Shown: positions 1 through 4,441 of the stretch, piece after piece
Numbering within the stretch: position 1 is the first letter of the stretch
Layout of the letters: each line of letters begins with the position of its first letter
DNA from: Nanobdellota archaeon
GTDB taxonomy: Archaea; Nanobdellota; Nanobdellia; SCGC-AAA011-G17; GW2011-AR20
Direction of reading: 5' to 3'
DNA length: 9,945 nucleotides
NCBI GenBank assembly: GCA_018819375.1
Contig: JAHJQH010000055.1
Coordinates: 1 to 9,945 of the forward strand
Notes under the pieces: generated by a model
What the model was told of the DNA's origin: nothing
What the model saw: the letters and a program-made list of their open reading frames with translations, nothing else
The model's database searches: none
Translations under genes and position numbers: made by a program

Positions 1-8
1 TGACAACA

Positions 9-767
9 ATGCTCCCATATATTTATCATCCGAAAATAAACCTTGGAATACTGAGTATGAATACGTGGGGAGCAATAGTCGCAATAGGATTTGTGATTTC
101 CCTCTTATATGCACTGAAAAGAGCAGAGAAATCAGGAACAAACAAAAACCACATCTACAATCTTTCATTATTGGCAATATTATCAGGTATCATAGGCTCA
201 AGATTATTCTTCATCATAACCACAAAAGCTCCAATAAGAGAATTCTTCAGATTATGGCAGGGAGGATTAACATTCATAGGCGGTCTTGCTTTGGCGATAA
301 TCATCTGTGCAATATACATCAAGAAAAATAAGCTAAACTTCTACAAGCACGCAGATACTTTAACTCTCCCGCTAATTCTGGCAAATATGATAGGAAGAAT
401 CGCTTGTTTTGTTGGTGACGGAGGACACTTAGGAACCCCAACATCACTTCCGTGGGCAATTTTGGGAAAACACCCAACATCACTTTATTATATAATAGCC
501 CTGACAGCAATTCTTGCAATAATAGTTTCAATGGAAAAAGAAAAAGGAGAAAAAAAATCAGGAACCTCCTTCATTTCATATCTTTGGTTATACTCCTTGT
601 TCAGGTTTCTGATAGATTTTGTAAGAACAGAAAAAACCAGCTTCCTCTCTCTCAACCTCACGACAACACAACTCCTACTCATTCCAATTTTCATTTTCTC
701 AACTCTCTGGCTTCTCAAACACAAAAAAATAACAAAAAAGAAAAACAATGAACCCGGAGGGAATTGA
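9..767 (+). CDS. Lgt-like prolipoprotein diacylglyceryl transferase family membrane protein (divergent)
   Basis: A 252-aa polytopic membrane protein with about seven hydrophobic segments and the layout of Lgt, which moves diacylglycerol from a phospholipid to the lipobox cysteine of preprolipoproteins. Family marks seen: an N-terminus of the P-x-I-x-L-G type (residues 4-14), the WQGGLTFIGG segment (83-92), the GR at 129-130 (E. coli Arg143 position), HPTSLYY (155-161) and RFLIDFVR (199-206). Several E. coli catalytic positions differ: His103 is Ile90, Asn146 appears to be Cys133, and Glu243 is Asp203. The CFVGDG...PTSLPWA stretch (133-150) resembles a known variant subgroup of Lgt-family proteins. 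It is shorter than E. coli Lgt (291 aa). The first ATG fits the family N-terminus better than Met17. The tail (236-252) is Lys-rich, and its last codons overlap the tRNA-Arg gene on the other strand. Family membership is fairly sure; activity as a true Lgt is uncertain. Confidence 0.8.
   Translation: MLPYIYHPKINLGILSMNTWGAIVAIGFVISLLYALKRAEKSGTNKNHIYNLSLLAILSGIIGSRLFFIITTKAPIREFFRLWQGGLTFIGGLALAIIICAIYIKKNKLNFYKHADTLTLPLILANMIGRIACFVGDGGHLGTPTSLPWAILGKHPTSLYYIIALTAILAIIVSMEKEKGEKKSGTSFISYLWLYSLFRFLIDFVRTEKTSFLSLNLTTTQLLLIPIFIFSTLWLLKHKKITKKKNNEPGGN
720..748 (-). terminator. T-rich terminator of tRNA-Arg
   Basis: Directly 3' of the tRNA on the minus strand come T runs of 5, 6 and 7 separated by single or few other bases. 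T-rich tracts are the usual intrinsic termination signal of archaeal RNA polymerase. On the plus strand the same bases are the AAA/AAC codons of the Lys-rich tail of the Lgt-like protein. The role is inferred from composition and position. Confidence 0.6.
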
Positions 768-820
768 ACCCCCATCAACCGGTCCGAAGCCGATTGCACT
801 ATCCATTATGCTACGGGTCC
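749..820 (-). tRNA. tRNA-Arg (anticodon UCG)
   Basis: The reverse strand folds into a complete 72-nt cloverleaf. The acceptor GGACCCG pairs with CGGGTTC (one G-U), followed by discriminator A73. The D stem is GCAT/GTGC with a GG-containing loop and A20. The anticodon stem is ATCGG/CCGGT with loop CTTCGGA, giving anticodon TCG (reads CGA, Arg). The variable loop has 4 nt. The T stem is GGGGG/CCCTC with loop TTCAATT. A20 fits the usual arginine identity element. CCA is not encoded and no intron is seen. The 3' end overlaps the last 19 nt of the Lgt-like gene on the opposite strand. Confidence 0.95.
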
Positions 821-866
821 CTGCAAAAACAGAAAAAAACAGGCAAAAATCATAAACCCCGGTCGC

Positions 867-874
867 TTAATATA
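867..874 (-). promoter_or_regulatory. TATA box of tRNA-Arg
   Basis: The minus-strand sequence TATATTAA is preceded by a purine-rich AGAAAAC element that could act as a BRE. Its centre lies about 50 nt upstream of the mature tRNA 5' end. With the usual TATA-to-start distance of about 25 nt, transcription would start near 845 and leave a leader of about 25 nt for RNase P processing. Confidence 0.5.
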
Positions 875-893
875 GTTTTCTAAAAAAGAAAAC
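875..893. terminator. Hairpin between the secreted-protein gene and the tRNA promoter
   Basis: A perfect 7-bp inverted repeat, GTTTTCT and AGAAAAC, flanks a 5-nt loop. On the minus strand the loop is all T, and 894-932 upstream is also very T-rich. The site lies 3' of the minus-strand secreted-protein gene and abuts the TATA box of the tRNA. It may end the upstream transcript and keep it out of the tRNA gene. It could equally be chance in AT-rich DNA. Confidence 0.4.
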
Positions 894-932
894 TAAAACA
901 ATAGTCAAAATAAAAAGAAAAAAGAAATAAAA
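894..932 (-). terminator. T-rich terminator tract after the secreted-protein gene
   Basis: Just beyond the stop codon of the gene at 934-1569, the minus strand reads as repeated T runs (TTTT, TTTTTT, TTTTT and so on). This is the composition expected of an archaeal U-tract terminator. It runs into the 7-bp hairpin at 875-893. Confidence 0.5.
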
Positions 933-933
933 C

Positions 934-1569
934 TTACTTTCGGTAACTTTGAAGTGTTTTCTCCATAGCCCCTTGGTAAATTGTTTCAAGCTTGTCCCTA
1001 ATACTCTTTGCTTGTTCTGGAGAGCAAGTATAAAACTGTCCTCTCTTAAAATCTGCTATTTTAACTTGATTATCTCTCGGATCAATAAAATACATCACCC
1101 TAGAGTCTGCAGGAGATTTTCTTAAACTCTTAAAGCCTGAAGTAAGGTTAATCTCAGTAGCTAACTTATCCCCATCTCTTGCAAGAGCATCGATATCTAT
1201 GAAAGCTTCATCTCTTGAGTTTATTGTTCCATCCACTGAAACAAAAGCATCACAATCACCATCATTATCAACATCATATATTAATTTTGAGCCATCCGGG
1301 CTATTTCTCTTTATTGCAGTGTATTTATCACAGGTTTCTGCTTTATCAGAACCTAATTGTCTAACATAAATCGGAATTGGTGCAGATCCCAAAAAACTAA
1401 CAGTTCCTTTTCTTGTTGGGTTAGTCATAATACTCTGTCTTAATTGATTTAACTTTCCAACTAAACCAGTTTGAGAAGAATCCTGTCCAAATAAATTGCC
1501 AACTAAACCTGTCCCCATTATACCTGCAAGGTATACACCTTTCCTTATCATTTTTTTATTGATTTTCAT
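934..1569 (-). CDS. Secreted protein of unknown function with a calcium-loop-like motif
   Basis: A 211-aa protein I do not recognise. The N-terminus looks like a signal peptide: Lys/Arg at 2-10, a Gly-rich hydrophobic stretch at 11-28, and a plausible cleavage after Gly28. No cysteine is present there, so it is not a lipoprotein. The mature part is polar. Residues 99-107 read DVDNDGDCD, a D-x-D-x-D-G-D type loop like those binding Ca2+ in EF-hand, dockerin or thrombospondin-type repeats. Three cysteines (80, 106, 182) could give one disulfide. Residues 150-210 look helical and charged. The start is firmly set: GGAGGTG lies 10 nt upstream of the ATG and a TATA box lies about 50 nt upstream. 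It appears monocistronic, in a convergent or isolated setting. The call as exported is fairly sure; the function is unknown. Confidence 0.75.
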   Translation of the reverse strand: MKINKKMIRKGVYLAGIMGTGLVGNLFGQDSSQTGLVGKLNQLRQSIMTNPTRKGTVSFLGSAPIPIYVRQLGSDKAETCDKYTAIKRNSPDGSKLIYDVDNDGDCDAFVSVDGTINSRDEAFIDIDALARDGDKLATEINLTSGFKSLRKSPADSRVMYFIDPRDNQVKIADFKRGQFYTCSPEQAKSIRDKLETIYQGAMEKTLQSYRK

Positions 1570-1579
1570 CTTATCAAAA

Positions 1580-1586
1580 CACCTCC
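1580..1586 (-). promoter_or_regulatory. Shine-Dalgarno site of the secreted-protein gene
   Basis: GGAGGTG on the minus strand, 10 nt before the ATG at 1569. It matches the 3' end of 16S rRNA strongly and shows that this genome uses SD-led as well as leaderless messages. Confidence 0.7.
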
Positions 1587-1615
1587 ATTATGTTACTACA
1601 ATAGAGTAATTAATA

Positions 1616-1624
1616 CTATATAAA
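1616..1624 (-). promoter_or_regulatory. TATA box of the secreted-protein gene
   Basis: TTTATATAG on the minus strand. A start about 25 nt downstream (near 1595) gives a 5' leader of about 25 nt that contains the GGAGGTG site, so the promoter and SD agree. Confidence 0.6.
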
Positions 1625-1747
1625 CCTTTCTGTTTTTGCTTTCAGCCTCAAACAACACAAACCACAACCAACAAGACGCAAACAATCCACATCACAGGAC
1701 GCAATCACACACCACAAAAAGGATTTCAACACTACCACTCAAAAACC
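1625..1747. other. A/C-rich spacer without a recognisable gene
   Basis: After a short T-rich start, about 1648-1745 is made up mostly of A and C on the plus strand, with few G or T. The heptamer GACGCAA occurs at 1675-1681 and 1698-1704. I see no open frame with a start signal, no cloverleaf and no strong hairpin. A similar A/C bias is present in the spacer before proS (about 2760-2870). Confidence 0.4.
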
Positions 1748-1764
1748 GATATATATATATATAT
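1748..1764 (+). promoter_or_regulatory. Alternating AT tract, probable TATA element of the small membrane-protein gene
   Basis: A run of alternating A and T about 17 nt long lies about 75-90 nt upstream of the coding start at 1838. It is the best TATA candidate in this spacer. It would place the transcription start near 1780 and give a leader of about 60 nt carrying the GGAGGTG site. The exact register cannot be set because the tract is repetitive. Confidence 0.4.
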
Positions 1765-1833
1765 CAGAAATACCCTAATCTTTCTAATAAAATTCAATAA
1801 AAACAACAAAAAAAGATAAACAAACAATCAAAC

Positions 1834-1840
1834 GGAGGTG
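1834..1840 (+). promoter_or_regulatory. Shine-Dalgarno site that overlaps the only upstream GTG
   Basis: GGAGGTG, the same heptamer as upstream of the secreted-protein gene. Its last three bases are the GTG that opens the longest reading frame. A ribosome bound here should start several bases downstream, where the only start-like in-frame codon is ATA at 1847. This makes the annotated GTG start doubtful. Confidence 0.5.
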
Positions 1841-2107
1841 GTTAAAATAGAAACAAAAAACATCATTCTTTTCCTCCTAATCGGCTTAGTCGTAGGAGGA
1901 TTAGTGGGTTATTTCATCTGGGGTTCTTCTACCAAAGATGAAGTTGTTGGGTTAACGTGGGGAAAATGTGAAGAAGAATGTTATAACTCTGCAAGTGAAG
2001 CCGCAGATAGGTATAAAGAAGGAGGAGGTACAGATTACGCTGGATCTTTTGGTTCCGAGTTCAGATTTTGTTGGAGAATGTTCTGTAGTTCAAGAGAATA
2101 TAAATAA
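1838..2107 (+). CDS. Small single-TM protein with four extracytoplasmic cysteines
   Basis: About 86-89 aa, family not recognised. A short Lys-containing N-terminus precedes one strong transmembrane helix (about residues 9-28, Gly-rich). A soluble tail of about 60 residues follows. The tail holds two cysteine pairs, C44-x3-C48 and C78-x4-C83, which suit two antiparallel helices tied by disulfides outside the cell. With Lys on the short side, an N-in/C-out orientation is expected. The start is uncertain: GTG at 1838 lies inside the SD sequence, and ATA at 1847 is better spaced but unusual. No in-frame ATG exists before the TM segment. The stop is followed by a hairpin and a T run. Coding status is supported by the SD, the TM segment and the Cys pattern. 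Confidence 0.65.
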   Translation: MVKIETKNIILFLLIGLVVGGLVGYFIWGSSTKDEVVGLTWGKCEEECYNSASEAADRYKEGGGTDYAGSFGSEFRFCWRMFCSSREYK

Positions 2108-2112
2108 TTGTT

Positions 2113-2154
2113 AAAAGAGAAGGTATCTCGCTTCTTTCTCTCTTTTCTTTTTTT
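2113..2154 (+). terminator. Stem-loop plus T run after the small membrane-protein gene
   Basis: AAAAGAGA (2113-2120) pairs with TCTCTTTT (2139-2146). It is followed at 2147-2154 by C and then a run of seven T. It lies directly after the stop codon at 2105-2107 and before the convergent toxin-antitoxin genes. Confidence 0.6.
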
Positions 2155-2168
2155 CAAACCCCCAACAC

Positions 2169-2471
2169 TCAATTCCCCAAAATCCTGATTCCAGATTCTT
2201 CAGGAATGAGAACAACTTCCTTGTTATTCTTGAACCCGTATCTGTTCACTAATTCCTTGGGTATCCTCAACCCTATGCTTAAACCCCACTTGGATAATTT
2301 TGTGTGATAAATCCTAATCTTCCTGTATTTTTCAGCAACCTCGTGCAGCTGTTTCATGTTCAGGACTTCCTCGCCGCATTTCCTGCACTTATAATAATCA
2401 TATCCCACTCCTTCAGGAGTCTTTGCACTTTTCTTCGCCATAATTCCTTTGCATTCTGAACAGGTTTTCAT
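2169..2471 (-). CDS. Antitoxin-like protein: zinc finger plus AbrB/SpoVT-type DNA-binding domain
   Basis: A 100-aa protein in two parts. Residues 1-35 form a small zinc finger with C4-x2-C7 and C29-x2-C32, of the YgiT/MqsA N-terminal type. Residues about 58-99 (from KLSKWGLSIGLRIPKEL to IRIL) match the swapped-hairpin AbrB/SpoVT fold, which binds DNA as a dimer. Such two-part proteins act as antitoxins that bind the toxin through the zinc part and repress their own operon through the DNA-binding part. The ATG overlaps the stop of the upstream gene by 4 nt (ATGA) and is preceded by a purine-rich GAGGGGGAG, so translation is probably coupled. The toxin-first order is like mqsRA and higBA. The domain calls are good; the antitoxin role is inferred from domains and pairing. 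Confidence 0.8.
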   Translation of the reverse strand: MKTCSECKGIMAKKSAKTPEGVGYDYYKCRKCGEEVLNMKQLHEVAEKYRKIRIYHTKLSKWGLSIGLRIPKELVNRYGFKNNKEVVLIPEESGIRILGN

Positions 2472-2725
2472 TTTTTCTCCCCCTCTTTTTCAATTGTTAA
2501 TATCTTTATGTTTGTGCCGCAAATCTGCCCAACACAAACAACTTTAAACTTCTTGTATTTTTTGGTGAATTTAACATAATCCTTGCCGAATCTTTTTACT
2601 TTTCCCCCTTTAAGCACATTTTCAATAATATCAGGATTTAATCCCCTTTGCATTGCCCTAATAAAAGCGTGTCTCTTAATATCAAGTTCATACTTGGGAA
2701 TATCCATAATATCACAGGATATCAT
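2468..2725 (-). CDS. DUF4258-like putative toxin
   Basis: An 85-aa basic protein (79 aa if started at the second Met). It shows the DUF4258 pattern of a His followed by R-x3-R (H19, R23, R27 in IKRHAFIRAMQRGL), a helix (31-39), then beta strands around 43-50 and 60-78 (VKRFGKDY, FKVVCVGQ, IKILTIE). This resembles small RelE-type RNase toxins, and family members are often paired with YgiT-type or HTH antitoxins. Start choice: ATG at 2725 gives MISCDIMDIP..., but the TATA box at 2737-2748 predicts transcription from about 2718, downstream of that ATG. ATG at 2707 (MDIPKYEL...) is therefore the better start, with a very short leader. It is the first gene of a two-gene operon. The toxin role is inferred, not shown. 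Confidence 0.75.
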   Translation of the reverse strand: MISCDIMDIPKYELDIKRHAFIRAMQRGLNPDIIENVLKGGKVKRFGKDYVKFTKKYKKFKVVCVGQICGTNIKILTIEKEGEKK

Positions 2726-2733
2726 TTAATATC
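2700..2733. promoter_or_regulatory. Phased ATATC repeats over the toxin-antitoxin start, possible operator
   Basis: ATATC occurs at 2700-2704, 2709-2713, 2719-2723 and 2729-2733 (plus strand), spaced 9, 10 and 10 nt, close to one DNA turn. A further copy at 2679-2683 is 21 nt away. The array covers the predicted transcription start and both candidate ATG codons. It would suit binding of an AbrB-type dimer for autorepression. Part of the array is coding (Asp-Ile codons), so chance is possible. Confidence 0.35.
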
Positions 2734-2736
2734 AAA

Positions 2737-2748
2737 ATATATAAATCT
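2737..2748 (-). promoter_or_regulatory. TATA box of the toxin-antitoxin operon
   Basis: GATTTATATATT on the minus strand. The expected start about 25 nt downstream (near 2718) lies between the two candidate start codons and favours the second, at 2707. Confidence 0.55.
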
Positions 2749-2841
2749 TTCTATTTCCGCCCCAGCACAAAAATACTGACAACGCACATCAGCCAAAAGA
2801 ACGCAAACTAGCAATCACCACGACATACCCCAAAACAAAAA

Positions 2842-2850
2842 CATATAAAA
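2842..2850 (+). promoter_or_regulatory. TATA box of proS (leaderless)
   Basis: CATATAAAA has its centre about 26-27 nt before the proS ATG at 2873, which is the normal TATA-to-start distance in archaea. No Shine-Dalgarno sequence lies in between. The proS message is therefore probably leaderless. Confidence 0.6.
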
Positions 2851-2872
2851 ACCACCCCCACATCCAAACCAT

Positions 2873-4327
2873 ATGCCAAAAAAAGAACCAGAAGTTCAAA
2901 ATCAGCAGTCAAATCAACTAACAGCAAAAAAACAGGATTTCTCCAGCTGGTATTCCCAGATTCTGTCAGCAGCAGAAGTAATAGACAAGAGATACAACAT
3001 CAAGGGTATGTTCGTGTGGCTCCCATATGGATACAAGGCAATGCTCAACATAAAAGCAATCTGGGATAAGCTCTATCAGGAAAATGGCATAAAAGAAATG
3101 TATTTTCCATTATTAATCCCAAAAGAGTATGCAGAAATAAACGACTCCTGGTTCAAGGGATTCAAGGATGAAGCATTCTGGGTAAAAGCAGGATCTGAAA
3201 AAAAGCCGAACTACATCTTAAGGCCAACAGGAGAACCTGCAATGTACCCTATGTTTAAGTTATGGACAAGAACATACTCCGACCTTCCAATAAGAATCTA
3301 TGAAACTGTCTCAAGTTTCAGGTACGAAACAAAACACACAAGACCATTGATAAGAGACAGGGAAATAACAGTCTGGTATGAAATACACACTGCACACGAA
3401 ACAAAGGAAGAATCAGAAAAAGAAGCAAAGCTCCACGAGGAAATCCAGAAACAGATATGGAAAAAACTGGCAATCAACCCAATCATAGTCCAAAAACCAG
3501 GATGGGAATGCTTCCCAGGCGCAATAGGCGCAGTGGAGTTCTTTAACATAATGCCAACAGGAAAAATAATGGAAAACGGTTCAATTAACCTATTAGGTCA
3601 GTCCTACTCTAAAAAATTCGAGATAACATTCAAGGATAAAAAAGGAAAAATACAAAACCCTTGGATGGTATGCACTGGAAATGGGGCGAGATTATTAGCA
3701 GCAGTAATAGCCATTCACGGAGATGACAAGGGATTAATAATACCCCCAGAAATAGCACCAGTAAAAATAGTGATAATTCCAATCATATTCAAGAAACAGG
3801 AAAAGGAGATAATCACAAAAGTAAAACAAGTTCAGCAGCAATTAAAAAAAGCAGGTATGGAAGCAGAAGCAGATTTGGGGCAAGAATCTCCAGGAAGCAA
3901 GTTCTACAATTGGGAGTTGAAAGGAGTGCCAATAAGAATAGAAATAGGCCCGAGAGACATAAAAAACAAGTCAGTAACAATGGTAAGAAGAGACACTTCC
4001 CAGAAAATAACAGTTAAGGAAAAGGACATAATGACAATCGCAGTAAAGACTCTCGCAGACATCCAGCAGTCCCTCCTAAAAAAAGCAGAAAAGTTGACAC
4101 AGGAAAAAATAAAGAAAATAACAAACAAGAAAGAGATAAAAACAGCAGTGGAAAAAGGATTTGTTGTTCAGGCAGGATGGTGCGGTTCAGGAAAGTGCTG
4201 GGATAAAGTAAAGGAAATTCAGGAAGGAATAGAAATCTTCGGCTCTCAACAAGCAAACACAAAAACCACCTGCATCATCTGCAGTAAGCCCTGTAGTCAA
4301 GTCGGCTATATTGGAAACACTTACTGA
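2873..4327 (+). CDS. proS: Prolyl-tRNA synthetase, archaeal/eukaryotic type
   Basis: A 484-aa class IIa aminoacyl-tRNA synthetase that charges tRNA-Pro with proline in the cytoplasm. Seen in order: motif 1 region GMFVWLPYGYKAM (45-57), the substrate loop RPTGEPAMYPMFKLW (117-131), motif 2 region FRYETKHTRPLIRDREI with the HTAHETKEE helix after it, the anticodon-binding domain from about residue 300, and a C-terminal zinc domain with CGSGKC, then TTCIIC and a final Tyr. Length and terminal Tyr are normal for the archaeal/eukaryotic (ProS3) form. Oddities: the usual TSE loop reads TGE, and motif 3 reads NPWMVCTGNGARLLAA where W-G-x-S/T-x-R is usual, although the Arg and the following HGDDKGLIIPP are kept. 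The bacterial-type editing insertion is absent. ATG at 2873 fits a leaderless start. The function is confident despite the variant motifs. Confidence 0.93.
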   Translation: MPKKEPEVQNQQSNQLTAKKQDFSSWYSQILSAAEVIDKRYNIKGMFVWLPYGYKAMLNIKAIWDKLYQENGIKEMYFPLLIPKEYAEINDSWFKGFKDEAFWVKAGSEKKPNYILRPTGEPAMYPMFKLWTRTYSDLPIRIYETVSSFRYETKHTRPLIRDREITVWYEIHTAHETKEESEKEAKLHEEIQKQIWKKLAINPIIVQKPGWECFPGAIGAVEFFNIMPTGKIMENGSINLLGQSYSKKFEITFKDKKGKIQNPWMVCTGNGARLLAAVIAIHGDDKGLIIPPEIAPVKIVIIPIIFKKQEKEIITKVKQVQQQLKKAGMEAEADLGQESPGSKFYNWELKGVPIRIEIGPRDIKNKSVTMVRRDTSQKITVKEKDIMTIAVKTLADIQQSLLKKAEKLTQEKIKKITNKKEIKTAVEKGFVVQAGWCGSGKCWDKVKEIQEGIEIFGSQQANTKTTCIICSKPCSQVGYIGNTY

Positions 4328-4441
4328 TATTAACAAGCATTATCCATTCTAAAAAATCACTTTCAATTCCACCAGTTGTCTCTTTTCAAATACATATGTA
4401 TCCTAAGAGATACAATAAAAACACAAACCTATATGCACCAA
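4328..4441. other. Convergent spacer with a 12-bp palindrome
   Basis: Between the ends of proS (+) and the transglutaminase-fold gene (-) there is no open frame with a start signal. It holds the perfect palindrome ATACATATGTAT (4390-4401), which partly overlaps a hairpin at 4397-4414. Confidence 0.4.
4397..4414 (-). terminator. Hairpin in the convergent spacer
   Basis: TGTATC (4397-4402) pairs with GATACA (4409-4414) around a 6-nt loop. On the minus strand a GTGTTTTTATTG stretch lies just before it, downstream of the transglutaminase-fold gene. This combination may end that transcript. There is no T run after the stem, so the call is weak. Confidence 0.35.

Noticed and set aside
934..1569. 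Lipoprotein substrate for the Lgt-like protein
   Set aside because: The signal region has no cysteine, so there is no lipobox. The transglutaminase-fold protein's signal also ends at an ALA-type site with no lipobox Cys.
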